Notes: a model not told the origin generated them from the letters alone. Positions 28,736 to 37,776 are shown, numbered from the stretch's first letter. The stretch: 64,000 nucleotides of DNA from Labedella gwakjiensis (GCF_003014675.1 NZ_PYAU01000001.1:3658001-3722000); one strand, 5' to 3'. Program-made: numbers and translations.

Positions 28736-29212
28736 CTAGTCGCCGACCATGTTCTTCGTGCGCATCGCCCGGTCGGCCTCGCGCTTGTCCTGCTTCTCAC
28801 GCAGTGCCTGGCGCTTGTCGAATTCGCGCTTTCCCTTCGCCACGGCGATCTCGACCTTGGCGCGCCCGTCGCTGAAGTAGAGACGGAGCGGGACGAGCGT
28901 GTACCCGCCCGGCGCGATCTTGTGACTGATCTTGAGGATCTCCTGCTTGTGCAGGAGCAGCTTGCGCTTCCGCCTCACCGGGTGGTTGTTCCAGGTGCCC
29001 TGGCCGTACTCCGGGATGTGCACGGCGTCGAGCCAGGCCTCGGCGCCGTCGATGTAGGCGTAGCCGTCCACGAGGGACGCTCGACCGTGGCGCAGCGACT
29101 TGACCTCTGTGCCGGTCAGCACGAGGCCCGCCTCGTAGGTGTCCTCGATGAGGTAGTCGTGCCGGGCACGCCGATTGGTGGCGACCACCTTCTCGCCCTG
29201 TTCTCTCGGCAT
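28736..29212 (-). CDS. smpB: SsrA-binding protein
   Basis: Binds the tRNA-like part of tmRNA and delivers it to stalled ribosomes. The 158-residue protein has the family core [35 protein letters not shown], a [13 protein letters not shown] helix, and the basic C-terminal tail ([20 protein letters not shown]) that enters the mRNA channel. ssrA lies 155 bases downstream on the same strand, the usual arrangement. A TAGAAT box about 40 bases upstream of the ATG (near 29256) could be its promoter. Confidence 0.97.
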   Translation of the reverse strand: MPREQGEKVVATNRRARHDYLIEDTYEAGLVLTGTEVKSLRHGRASLVDGYAYIDGAEAWLDAVHIPEYGQGTWNNHPVRRKRKLLLHKQEILKISHKIAPGGYTLVPLRLYFSDGRAKVEIAVAKGKREFDKRQALREKQDKREADRAMRTKNMVGD

Positions 29213-29274
29213 CGTCCGCTCCTCGTCCGCTCGTCTTCCGGTGAAGACAGCCTCCTATTCTATCGGGAAAGGGA

Positions 29275-29312
29275 CCGGTCCGCGCACACGAGGGGGGATG
29301 CGCGCGGACCGG
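29275..29312 (-). terminator. Hairpin after the efflux operon
   Basis: CCGGTCCGCGC / GCGCGGACCGG, 11-bp perfect arms, 16-base loop, about 65 bases past the stop of the last efflux gene. The T run is weak. Confidence 0.5.
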
Positions 29313-29375
29313 CCGGTCACGGATGCCGCCGCCGCGACGGCGTCCACGAGGAACGCGTCGCCGCGACGGCGGGAG

Positions 29376-31352
29376 TCAACCGCCCGGGGTGAAGCCCTCG
29401 GGCGGAGTGAACCCGTCGGGGAGACTCCCGCCGGGGAACCCTCCCCCGGACATCTCCGAGTCGCTCGACCCGCCGATACCGGTGAGCCCCGTCTCCGTCT
29501 CCGCATCGTCGGACGCGATCTCCTGGTCGAGATCCGCGAGAACCACGAGATCGCCGGACGCGATACCGTCTGCGACCTCGGTGTAGTCGGCGCCGACAGC
29601 GCCGAGCTCGACCTGGCGAGACTCGACCGTTCCGTCGACGAGGACGTCCACCGTCGAGGTGGTGCCGGAGACGTGCACCGCCGACGTCGGGACGACGAGG
29701 ACATCGGACGCGGCGGCGGCCGTGATCGCGAGCGAAGCGGCTGTACCGGTCAGCGGTTCCACCTCGGTGTCGTCGAGAGAGACCGTCACGGCGAACGAAG
29801 GCGTCGAGGTCTCCGAGACGTTGAGGACGCCGATCGAGGAGACGGTGCCGGCGATGTCGGAATCCTCTCCCTCGACGGTGATCGCGACGGCCTGCCCGAC
29901 GTCGACGGCACGGACGTCGCTGAGCGGCAGTGTCGACTCGACGACGTAGCCGGAGTCGGCGAGGACCGTGATGACAGCCGTCGTCGAGGCGGCCTCGACC
30001 TCGTCGCCTGCCGCGAGCGAGACCGCCGCAACGGTTCCGCTCGCCGGCGCCGTGATCGTGTTGTCCGCCAGCTGCTGCTGAGCGATCGCGAGCTGCTGCT
30101 CGGCGAGGGTGATCGCGGCAGCGTCCGCGAGCAGCGTCTCGGCCGTCACCGTCGTCGAGGTGCCTCCGATCGTCGCATCCCCTCCCGACGTCGCCGTCGT
30201 GGACGGCGTCGTGGTCTCCGCCGACGAGCTGGTCTCCGCGGCCTCGGTGCTACCCGTCGACGGTGAGCCCTCCGTCGATGGGGTGCTCTCCGTCGGCGCG
30301 CTCGATGACGGCGTCGACCCCGAGCCCGAGGTGCCACTGCCGTCGGACGAGGCGGACGACGCCTCCGCGACGGCCGTGCGCAGAGCGGTCACCGCCTCGT
30401 CGAGAGCCGTGGCACGCTCCTGGAGCGCCGACTGCGCCTCGTCGACGGTGGACTGATTCTCGAGAACCGTCCCGATCGCGGCCTGGCATGCTTCGAGCGC
30501 CTCGACGATGGTGCTCGTTCCCGAGCCGGTCGTCGTCTCGTCGGTCGTACCGTCATCGGCCGCGGATTCCCCGGCCGTCGTGTCGTCGCCTTCCGGGACG
30601 GTCTCGTCGTCCGATTCCTCGGACTCCTCGATGGCGGCGTCGAGGAACGGCTGGCAGGCCGTCCCTGAACTCGTCACGGCATCGCTCGAGACCTGGAGCG
30701 CCGCCGCCGCCGTCTCGTACTGGGTGAGGAGGGCTTCCTGGGCCGTCGTCACGGCCGCGATCGCCTCCTCCACGGCCGGATCGGTCGAACCGTCGTCGCC
30801 CGGAGTCGTGGGAGTGGCGGTGGGAGTGGTGGTCGGCGTCGCCGTGGGCGTCGGAGAGGGAGTCGTGCTGGTCCCGCCTGTCGTAGCCGAGCCGGACGTC
30901 GGGTCGGTCGTCGTGCTGCTGGACGACGAGCTGGCGGAGGACTGCGCCTCCTGGTCGGTCGCGAGCTGGCTCTCCGCGTCGTCGAGCGTCGACTGCGCGT
31001 CGTCGACCGCGTCCTGCAGGGATTCGGTGTCAAGCGTCGCGAGCACCGCCCCTGACTCCACCTCGTCGCCGACGCCCACGGACACCGAGGCGACCTCCCC
31101 GGCCACATCGAATGAGAGGTCGTAGCGATCAGCGGCCGCAACGGTACCGACCGCGTCGACCACCTGGGTTACGTCACCCTGCCGGGCCGTCGCGGTGCGG
31201 TAGTCGCCCGACGATCCGGTGGTCGCGGCGAGAGCCACTCCTCCGCCCGCCAGCGCGAGTGCCGCGACGATCGCCGCGACGACGACCACCCGGGAGCGGC
31301 GACGTCGACTCTTCCGGCGGGCGGCCGACGTCCCCGCGGAGGACTCAGTCAT
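29376..31352 (-). CDS. Efflux adaptor protein (HlyD/MacA type) with long Ser/Thr-rich insert
   Basis: A 658-residue membrane-anchored adaptor. A basic start (RRKSRRRRS) precedes one helix (VVVVAAIVAALALAGGGVALA), then a split lipoyl domain (VGDEVESGAVLATLDTES ... ITAPASGTVAAVSLAAGDEV) and beta-barrel. Between the lipoyl halves, about residues 130-400, is a coiled-coil region interrupted by low-complexity stretches of T, S, P, D and E. The C-terminus ends in FPGGSLPDGFTPPEGFTPGG, almost the same tail as the first adaptor of this operon. It overlaps the lipoprotein gene by 8 bases. Last gene of the five-gene efflux operon. Confidence 0.85.
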   Translation of the reverse strand: MTESSAGTSAARRKSRRRRSRVVVVAAIVAALALAGGGVALAATTGSSGDYRTATARQGDVTQVVDAVGTVAAADRYDLSFDVAGEVASVSVGVGDEVESGAVLATLDTESLQDAVDDAQSTLDDAESQLATDQEAQSSASSSSSSTTTDPTSGSATTGGTSTTPSPTPTATPTTTPTATPTTPGDDGSTDPAVEEAIAAVTTAQEALLTQYETAAAALQVSSDAVTSSGTACQPFLDAAIEESEESDDETVPEGDDTTAGESAADDGTTDETTTGSGTSTIVEALEACQAAIGTVLENQSTVDEAQSALQERATALDEAVTALRTAVAEASSASSDGSGTSGSGSTPSSSAPTESTPSTEGSPSTGSTEAAETSSSAETTTPSTTATSGGDATIGGTSTTVTAETLLADAAAITLAEQQLAIAQQQLADNTITAPASGTVAAVSLAAGDEVEAASTTAVITVLADSGYVVESTLPLSDVRAVDVGQAVAITVEGEDSDIAGTVSSIGVLNVSETSTPSFAVTVSLDDTEVEPLTGTAASLAITAAAASDVLVVPTSAVHVSGTTSTVDVLVDGTVESRQVELGAVGADYTEVADGIASGDLVVLADLDQEIASDDAETETGLTGIGGSSDSEMSGGGFPGGSLPDGFTPPEGFTPGG

Positions 31353-32196
31353 CGGTGCTCTCCGAACCGGGGCGGCCGCCGAATCCTCCCGGCATGCCCG
31401 TCGTGCACTCGCCGTCGACGGCGTCGCTCACCGTCAGCGCCGTGGCCTCGACCGTGCCGGCATCGTCAGCGTCACCTTGCACGACGACGCAGCGCCCCAC
31501 CTCGAGAGCCGAAGCATCAGAGGCGACGGTCGTCGTCACACTGGAGTCGTCGGTCGTCACGACCGAACGGGTCGTCGACTCATCGCCCATGGACGACTCC
31601 ACCGTCACCGTGTCGCCGTCGACGGCTGACACGAGCCCGACGACGATCCCGCCTCCCATGCCCGCTCCTGTCGGAGCGCCGCTCGGCATCTCACCGTCGG
31701 CCGGGGCTCCGCTCGGTCGGGCCGGCATCTCGCCGTCATCGCCGGTGGGCAGATCCCCTGACGGCATGCCGCCTCCGAACCCTCCCGTGCACTCGCCGTC
31801 CACGGCTTCGGAGACGGTGACGCTCTCGGCGGTGACCGTGGCACTCTCGTCGTCGCCGTCCGCCGAGCCGGTCACGAGGACGCAGGACCCGACGACGATG
31901 GACGAGACGTCACCTGACACGGTCTCGCTCACGGTCGTGGAGTCGCCGTAGGACACGGCGTTCTGCTCGTCCGTGCCTTGCACCTGCATCGTTCCGTCGG
32001 AGATCGAGGCGATGAGACCGGAGACCCCTGACGGCGCCTGCATCTGCTGATCACTCGCTGCGCTCGGCGCACTCGATGCGCTCGAGGTCTCCGAGGAATC
32101 GGACGAGCACCCCGCGAGGAACAGAGCGCCGGCCGCGATGAGGGCGATCGACGCGCCGCCGCGGGCGAGGGTGCGGGAAGAGGGTGAAGGGGTCAC
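31345..32196 (-). CDS. Secreted lipoprotein, efflux-operon associated
   Basis: A 283-residue exported lipoprotein: signal segment ASIALIAAGALFLAGC with the lipobox LAGC (Cys at about residue 29), then a Ser-rich linker. Two repeated domains follow, each of the form VSGLIASISDGTMQVQ... / VVGLVSAVDGDTVTVE..., ending in SCVLVTGSADGDDESATVTAESVTVSEAVDGEC and GRCVVVQGDADD..DGEC; each has a Cys pair. They resemble DUF5666-like OB-fold domains. A Gly/Pro/Met-rich stretch joins them. Position within the operon suggests a role at the outer face of the exporter; no direct function is known to me. Confidence 0.8.
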   Translation of the reverse strand: MTPSPSSRTLARGGASIALIAAGALFLAGCSSDSSETSSASSAPSAASDQQMQAPSGVSGLIASISDGTMQVQGTDEQNAVSYGDSTTVSETVSGDVSSIVVGSCVLVTGSADGDDESATVTAESVTVSEAVDGECTGGFGGGMPSGDLPTGDDGEMPARPSGAPADGEMPSGAPTGAGMGGGIVVGLVSAVDGDTVTVESSMGDESTTRSVVTTDDSSVTTTVASDASALEVGRCVVVQGDADDAGTVEATALTVSDAVDGECTTGMPGGFGGRPGSESTDD

Positions 32197-32245
32197 GGAT
32201 GATCTCCTGGTGTCGGGGTCGAGGATGGATGGGGATCGACGCGCA

Positions 32246-33478
32246 TCATTCGCTGCGCAACGCGTCGATCGGGGCGAGTCGAGCTGCTCGGGTGGCCGGA
32301 TAGACGCCGAAGGTGACGCCGATCGCGACGGCGATCACGAGGGAACCGCCGACGGCGAGACCGGAGACCACGATGGAGCTTCCGATCACGTCTGGCAGAG
32401 TCAGCGCGGCGACCACTCCGAGGACGGCGCCGAGCACTCCTCCGATGAGTCCCAGGATCGACGCCTCGACCAGGAACTGCCGTCGGATGGCCCACGGGGG
32501 TGCACCGAGCGCCTTGCGGAGACCGATCTCCCGGGTCCGCTCGGTGACGGAGACGAGCATGATGTTCATCACTCCGATTCCACCGACCAGCAGCGACAAT
32601 GCGGCGACGCCGGTGAGCAGGATCGTGAGCGTCTCGTAGACCGAGGTCGCAGTCTCGACGAGCGCGTCCTGACTCTCGATCGTGAAGTCGGCGTCCTCAG
32701 AATCCGTGATCCCGTGGAGGTTGAGGAGGAGGCTCTCGACCTCCTGGTACGCGGCGGAGAGCTGATCGGCCGATTCCGCCTGGATGTAGACGGTCGACAC
32801 GGCGTTCGCCGTCGTGCCCCCGATGAGCTGCTGGCCGACCGTGCTGATCGGTGCCACCGCGATGTCGTCGAGGTTCGTGGACGAGCTGGAGCCGGCCGAT
32901 TCGAGGACTCCGATCACCGAGTACGCGGTTCCGTCGATCGTGACCTGCTGACCGACGACGTTGAGGCGCCCGAACAGCTCGTCGGCGGTCTCGGAACCGA
33001 GCACGATGACGTCGGCGGCTGATGCGACGTCCTCCTCTGTGAAGAACTCGCCGACCGCGAGTGTGCGGGACCGCACGTCCGTCCAGGACGCGGTCGTTCC
33101 CGTGACGGTCGTCGTCCAGTTCGAGTCGCCGTTCTCCAGCGACACGCTCGTCGAGGTCTCGGGAGCCACTCCCGACACATCCGGTGTGCTCGGCGAGTCC
33201 GCGAGGGCGTCGGCGTCATCGACGGTGAGCGTCGTACTGGTCCCGAATCCGCCGCGGATGCCGGACGCATCGGTGCTGCTGCCGGGCGTCACGATGAGCA
33301 GGTTGCTCCCCAGGGAGCTGATGTCCTCGCTCACGTCCTTCTGTGTGCCGAGGCCCAGCCCGACCGTCAGGATGACGGCGGCGATGCCGATGAGGATTCC
33401 CAATACCGTGAGGGTGGAGCGGAGCGCATGTGAGCGCACCGCCGACCAGCCCGATCGAAAGGTCTCAGACCAGGTCAC
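32246..33478 (-). CDS. MacB-like ABC transporter permease
   Basis: A 410-residue membrane protein with MacB topology: first helix near residue 25 (TLTVLGILIGIAAVILTVGLG), a large extracytoplasmic MacB-type domain (about 45-285), then three helices, including LLVGGIGVMNIMLVSVTERTREIGLRKALGA, which is the signature loop of the FtsX/MacB family. Its start overlaps the ATPase stop by 4 bases (ATGA). Together with the ATPase and adaptors it should use ATP to extrude a compound or a small peptide. Confidence 0.9.
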   Translation of the reverse strand: MTWSETFRSGWSAVRSHALRSTLTVLGILIGIAAVILTVGLGLGTQKDVSEDISSLGSNLLIVTPGSSTDASGIRGGFGTSTTLTVDDADALADSPSTPDVSGVAPETSTSVSLENGDSNWTTTVTGTTASWTDVRSRTLAVGEFFTEEDVASAADVIVLGSETADELFGRLNVVGQQVTIDGTAYSVIGVLESAGSSSSTNLDDIAVAPISTVGQQLIGGTTANAVSTVYIQAESADQLSAAYQEVESLLLNLHGITDSEDADFTIESQDALVETATSVYETLTILLTGVAALSLLVGGIGVMNIMLVSVTERTREIGLRKALGAPPWAIRRQFLVEASILGLIGGVLGAVLGVVAALTLPDVIGSSIVVSGLAVGGSLVIAVAIGVTFGVYPATRAARLAPIDALRSE

Positions 33479-34224
33479 GACGCCACCGCCTCGGCGCTCG
33501 GGGTGTCCGCTGCGATCTCGCCGTCGCGGACGAACACGATGCGGCGCGCCCGCTGGGCGACCTCGAGTTCATGGGTGATGAGCACGACCGTCCTGCCCTG
33601 CTCATGGAGCTCGTCGAAGAGCGACAGCACGTCCTCCGTGGACACGCTGTCGAGGTTCCCCGTCGGCTCGTCCGCGAGGATGAGTGCGGGCTCGCCGACG
33701 AGCGCTCGCGCCACCGCGACGCGCTGCTGCTGGCCGCCCGAGAGCTCGCCTGGCCTGTTCGCCAGGCGGTCTCTGAGGCCGACGCGTTCGAGGGCTTTCG
33801 CCGCCAGTTCTCGACGCTCGTCCCGGGGCGTACCGCGGTAGAGCAGCGGCAGTTCCACGTTGCGCCAGGCAGCGAGAGACGGGAGCAGGTGGAACTGCTG
33901 GAACACGAAGCCGATCTCGCGATTGCGGATGCCGGCGAGCTCGATCTCGTCGAGTTCGCCGACGTCGGCGCCGGCAAGCCGGTACTCGCCGGTCGTCAGC
34001 GTGTCGAGACATCCAAGGACGTTCATGAGCGTCGATTTACCCGAGCCCGACGGGCCCATGATGGCCACGTATTCGCCCACGCCGATCGTCAGATCGATGC
34101 CCTTGAGCGCCTCGAACGTGACCGAGCCGGACGAGTAGGTCTTGCGCGCCTCCCGCAGGGCGATGACCGGCTCGAGACCGTGGTCCGTCTCCGTCATCCG
34201 GGCGTCGATGATCGCGTCAGCCAT
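33475..34224 (-). CDS. MacB/LolD-like ABC transporter ATPase
   Basis: A 249-residue ATP-binding subunit. Walker A GPSGSGKST, Q-loop FVFQQFHLLPSLAAWRN, signature LSGGQQQRVAVARAL, Walker B LILADEPTGNLD and H-loop VLITHE are all present. The ATG at 34224 overlaps the adaptor stop (ATGGCTGA); an in-frame ATG 9 codons on is an alternative. It overlaps the permease start by 4 bases. Confidence 0.93.
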   Translation of the reverse strand: MADAIIDARMTETDHGLEPVIALREARKTYSSGSVTFEALKGIDLTIGVGEYVAIMGPSGSGKSTLMNVLGCLDTLTTGEYRLAGADVGELDEIELAGIRNREIGFVFQQFHLLPSLAAWRNVELPLLYRGTPRDERRELAAKALERVGLRDRLANRPGELSGGQQQRVAVARALVGEPALILADEPTGNLDSVSTEDVLSLFDELHEQGRTVVLITHELEVAQRARRIVFVRDGEIAADTPSAEAVAS

Positions 34225-35461
34225 TCTGACCGCCCGTGAATCCGGCCGGTGGCTCGAATCCGTCCGGCAGTTCGACACCGTCCGGGAGCTGGCCCCCACC
34301 GGGGAACTCGCCGGTCTGCCCGCCGTCGCCGCCGCCCGATGTCGGAGTCTGAATGGCGACGACGACCTCGTCACCCTCCGCGAGTCCGCTGAGGATCTCG
34401 GTGTACGTTCCGGCCGTCTCACCGACGGTGACCTCGACCTCCACCTCCTCGCCGTCCTCGTCGAGCTGGGTGACGGTCGAGACGCCGTCTGTCGTCGTGA
34501 CGGCGGCCGACGGCACGGCGAGCACATCGGTTCGGCGCTCGTAGACGATGTCGACCGTTGCGGAGAGCCCGTCGTAGAGTCCGTCGACCTGGCCCGTCGT
34601 CGTGATGGTCACCGGGAACAGCGCGGCGCCCGAGTCCGTGGACGGGAGTCGGCCGATCTCGGTGACCGTTCCGAAGACCGTGTCGTCCACGCCGTCGACC
34701 GTGAGTTCGGCTTGGTCGTCGACGGCGATGTTCTCGAGGTCGCTCGCCGAGAGCGAGACGGTGGACGTCCAGCTGTCCGTCGCGACGATCGTGACCTGGG
34801 ACGTCGACGACTCCTCCGTGGCCGTGGTCGTGGCGCCCGGCAGGGTGGTCCCCGTGCTCGCCTCCGTGGAGCTGCCGCCGGATGTCGACGATCCCACGAC
34901 GTCGCCGACGGCGAGGTCCATCGAGGTGATCGTGCCGGCGACCGTGGCTTTCAGATTGACGTCGTCGAGAGCGTCCTCCGCCTTCGAGACCGCATCGGCG
35001 GCAACGTCGACGGCCGCGCTGTTGGCGGAGATCGTCGCGACATCGGCGTCCGAGCCCGAGCTCGACTCCTGGCTCTCGGAGAGGCGGGCCTCGGCGCTCG
35101 CGAGGTCGGCCTTGGCTGAGAGCAGCGCCTCCTGCACGTCGAGGTCATCGACGGTCGCGATGACGTCGCCCACGGCGACGGTGTCGCCCTCCGCCACGTT
35201 CACGGCCGTCACGGTGCCGGAGACCTCGAACCCGAGCGACTCCTGCACGGACGGCGTGATCGTCCCCGTCGCGGACACGGTCTGCTCGAGCGTCTCGAGG
35301 CTCGCCGCGATCGTCTGCGTGCGTGCGGACGTCTCGGCCGTCGTGGTCGATGGCACCACGACGGCGAACCACATCACCACGGCTGCGATGATGAATGCGG
35401 CGACAGCGGCGGAGATGATCACCCACGTCCGCTTCCTCAGCCTTGCGGTGAAGGTCCTCAC
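34217..35461 (-). CDS. Efflux adaptor protein (HlyD/MacA type), first gene of operon
   Basis: A 414-residue adaptor with an N-terminal membrane anchor (TWVIISAAVAAFIIAAVVMWF), lipoyl half GFEVSGTVTAVNVAEGDTVAVGDVIATVD, a short coiled coil (LLSAKADLASAEARLSESQES), the second lipoyl half (ATVAGTITSMDLAVGDVV), a beta-barrel and a membrane-proximal domain. The end is FPGGGQLPDGVELPDGFEPP, the same kind of tail as the second adaptor gene. A candidate operator lies about 90 bases upstream. In monoderms such adaptors pair with MacB-type permeases (compare YknXYZ of Bacillus). Confidence 0.88.
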   Translation of the reverse strand: MRTFTARLRKRTWVIISAAVAAFIIAAVVMWFAVVVPSTTTAETSARTQTIAASLETLEQTVSATGTITPSVQESLGFEVSGTVTAVNVAEGDTVAVGDVIATVDDLDVQEALLSAKADLASAEARLSESQESSSGSDADVATISANSAAVDVAADAVSKAEDALDDVNLKATVAGTITSMDLAVGDVVGSSTSGGSSTEASTGTTLPGATTTATEESSTSQVTIVATDSWTSTVSLSASDLENIAVDDQAELTVDGVDDTVFGTVTEIGRLPSTDSGAALFPVTITTTGQVDGLYDGLSATVDIVYERRTDVLAVPSAAVTTTDGVSTVTQLDEDGEEVEVEVTVGETAGTYTEILSGLAEGDEVVVAIQTPTSGGGDGGQTGEFPGGGQLPDGVELPDGFEPPAGFTGGQNG

Positions 35462-35548
35462 TGTGTCTCCCTGCGAACATCCGTCATGATCGGCCCGGCG
35501 GGGCCGTCAGCAACGGTAGGGAGCACACCTTTCGGGGAGCGAGCGAAT

Positions 35549-35567
35549 TGCTATCAGTGAGCTAGCA
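35549..35567. promoter_or_regulatory. Inverted repeat upstream of the efflux operon
   Basis: TGCTATC-AGTGA-GCTAGCA, 7-base arms matching at 6 positions, 88 bases before the first adaptor start. It could be an operator for a MarR/PadR/TetR-type regulator; none is encoded next to it. Confidence 0.35.
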
Positions 35568-35600
35568 GAGGGCCGCCGAGACATCGAACGCGAAAGAGAA

Positions 35601-35632
35601 GAGGCCCCCACCGTGCGAACGGTCGGGGCCTC
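35601..35632 (-). terminator. ftsX terminator
   Basis: GAGGCCCC-g-ACCGT / ACGGT-g-GGGGCCTC with a 4-base loop, followed by TTCTCTTTC on the minus strand, 25 bases past the ftsX stop. Confidence 0.8.
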
Positions 35633-35656
35633 GTCACCGGTCGCGACGCGACGCGA

Positions 35657-36571
35657 TCAGATGCGGAGGTATCTCTTGATCGCGAAGTTCGCGGAGAGTG
35701 CGGCGAGCACCATGCCGAGAGCCAACAGGATCGGGACGACCACCATCGCGTCGCCGATGTCCACGAAACTGATGAACAGCATGCGGGGGGCGAGGTAACC
35801 GGTCACGACGAAGTGCACAAGGGCGAGGATCGCTCCACCCGCGAGGATCGAGCCGATGAGCGCTGCGAACACGCCCTCGAGCACGAACGGTGTCTGGATG
35901 AAGCGGTTCGACGCACCCACGAGCCGCATGATCCCGAGCTCTTTCCGCCGCGAGTAGGCGGAGAGGCGGATCGTTGTCGCGATGAGGAGCACGGCCGCGA
36001 TGAGCATGAGACCGGCGATACCGATGGCGGCGTAGCTCGCGATGTTCAGGACCGAGAAGATCTGGTCGAGATACTGACGCTGATCCGTCACGGTCTCGAC
36101 GCCGGCGACACCCGAGAACGCCTCGCTGATGACAGCGGACTGCGACGGATCCTTGAGGTTCACCCAGTACGCCTGCGGCAGCTGGTCCGGCGTCACGAGA
36201 TCGGCGAGGTCGTTCCCCGAGAACTGCTCCTGGAAGTTCTCGTACGCCTGTTCGCTGTCCTCGAAGTAGGAGTTCTGGATGTAGGGAGCGAGCGTGTCGG
36301 ACTCGAGCTGCTCCCCGATCGCGGCGACCTGCTCCTCCGTCACCGCCCCGCCGGCGCACGACTCGCCGACGGAGTCGTCCGTGCAGAGGTAGACGGCCAC
36401 CTGGGCGCGGTCGTACCAGTAGTTCTTCATCTGGGCGACCTGCATCTGCATGAGCACGGCGGTGCCCACGAAGGTCAGGGAGATGAAGGTCACGAGCACC
36501 ACGGAGATGACCATGGAGACGTTGCGGCGAAGCCCGTTGAGAGCCTCCGACCAGACGAGTGCGAATCTCAC
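35657..36571 (-). CDS. ftsX: Cell division protein FtsX
   Basis: Membrane partner of FtsE; the pair activates peptidoglycan hydrolases at the division site. 304 residues: cytoplasmic start, helix near residue 20 (MVISVVLVTFISLTFVGTAVLM), an extracellular domain with two cysteines (YLCTDDSVGESCAGG), and three C-terminal helices with SAYSRRKELGIMRLVGAS and FVLEGVFAALIGS, the FtsX signature region. The GTG at 36571 overlaps the ftsE stop (GTGA). A terminator follows, so prfB, ftsE and ftsX end here rather than running into smpB. Confidence 0.94.
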   Translation of the reverse strand: MRFALVWSEALNGLRRNVSMVISVVLVTFISLTFVGTAVLMQMQVAQMKNYWYDRAQVAVYLCTDDSVGESCAGGAVTEEQVAAIGEQLESDTLAPYIQNSYFEDSEQAYENFQEQFSGNDLADLVTPDQLPQAYWVNLKDPSQSAVISEAFSGVAGVETVTDQRQYLDQIFSVLNIASYAAIGIAGLMLIAAVLLIATTIRLSAYSRRKELGIMRLVGASNRFIQTPFVLEGVFAALIGSILAGGAILALVHFVVTGYLAPRMLFISFVDIGDAMVVVPILLALGMVLAALSANFAIKRYLRI

Positions 36572-37776
36572 TGCGTGGGCCCCACGTTCTGTTCCTTGTC
36601 CTCGTCGCGCGGTTTCGCCGCTCGGAGGCCGAGTCTCTCCGCGAGCGACAGGTGCTCCTGCGTGTCCTCGGGCAGCGGACCCGAGACGAGCGGGAGTCCG
36701 ATGATCGGTTGGCTCTGGGTCAGCGGCTGAGCCGGTGGCTCGTCGGCGGCCGGAGCGGACCCGGTCTCCTCGGCGCCCGCGTCCGATTCGTCCACCGCAC
36801 GCGAGGTGACCCACGGCGGGGCGGAGTCGACGTCCTCAGTCGCCGACGAACGCTGGGCGTGCGTCGTGGCATCGGCGGACACTGGCGCGTCGTCCGCGGT
36901 CTCGACCGGTGCGTCCGCCTCAGCCGATTCGACGAGTCGAGGAGCTGCGCCGGTCTCCGCGGTGGCGGTGCGCCGTGGCGTCACGACCGACTGGGTGGTC
37001 GGGGTCTCGCGGGCGGCCTCTTCGACGGCGCGCTTGGCCTTCTCGGCGTCGACGCCGCGCTCCTTGCGGGGTCCGAGTTCGGGGATGACGGCGGTCGTGC
37101 CGTAACCGCCGTGGGTCTCGTCGCGTACGATCCCGCCCTCGACGAGTTCGATCACCCGGCGCTGCATCTTGTCGACGATGGCCGCCTCGTGCGTCGCCAT
37201 CACCACGGTGGTGCCGTTCGCGTTGATGCGCTCGAGGAGCTGCATGATGCCGGCGCTCGTGGCGGGATCGAGATTACCCGTCGGCTCGTCGGCCAGGAGG
37301 ACCTGCGGCTTGTTGACGATGGCGCGTGCGATCGCGACGCGCTGCTGCTCCCCACCGGAGAGCTCGTGCGGCATGCGCTGGGCCTTGTTCTCGAGGCCCA
37401 CCATCTTGAGCACGTCCGGCACGGCCTCCTGCACGAAACCGCGCGACTTCCCGATCACCTGCAGGGTGAAGGCGACGTTCTGGAAGACCGTCTTGTTCGG
37501 AAGGAGCCGGAAGTCCTGGAAGACCACGCCGAGGTTGCGGCGGAAGTAGGGAATCTTGCGGTTCGAGATCGACGACACGTTGTGCCCGAGCACGTGCACC
37601 GTGCCGTTCGACGGCTTCTCCTCCTTCAGGATCAGCCGGAGGCAACTCGACTTGCCGGAACCCGAGGCGCCGACGAGGAAGACGAACTCGCCGCGCTTCA
37701 CCTCGAAGTCGACGGCGTTGAGAGCGGGCTTCGTCGTGCCCGCATATTTCTTGGTGACCTGGTCGAAGCGAATCAT
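36568..37776 (-). CDS. ftsE: Cell division ATP-binding protein FtsE with C-terminal extension
   Basis: Cytoplasmic ATPase driving FtsX. The first ~230 residues are a standard FtsE: IRFDQVTKKYAG, Walker A VGASGSGKSS, VVFQDFRLLPNKTVFQNVAF, signature LSGGEQQRVAIARAI, Walker B LLADEPTGNLDP, and VVMATHEAAIVD. Residues ~235-402 are an additional tail rich in A, E, T, D and P (…AEKAKRAVEEAARETP, ADEPPAQPLTQS) ending in LSLAERLGLRAAKPRD; usual FtsE proteins are ~230 residues. A TAGGCT box lies 9 bases before the ATG. It overlaps ftsX by 4 bases. Confidence 0.95.
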   Translation of the reverse strand: MIRFDQVTKKYAGTTKPALNAVDFEVKRGEFVFLVGASGSGKSSCLRLILKEEKPSNGTVHVLGHNVSSISNRKIPYFRRNLGVVFQDFRLLPNKTVFQNVAFTLQVIGKSRGFVQEAVPDVLKMVGLENKAQRMPHELSGGEQQRVAIARAIVNKPQVLLADEPTGNLDPATSAGIMQLLERINANGTTVVMATHEAAIVDKMQRRVIELVEGGIVRDETHGGYGTTAVIPELGPRKERGVDAEKAKRAVEEAARETPTTQSVVTPRRTATAETGAAPRLVESAEADAPVETADDAPVSADATTHAQRSSATEDVDSAPPWVTSRAVDESDAGAEETGSAPAADEPPAQPLTQSQPIIGLPLVSGPLPEDTQEHLSLAERLGLRAAKPRDEDKEQNVGPTQ

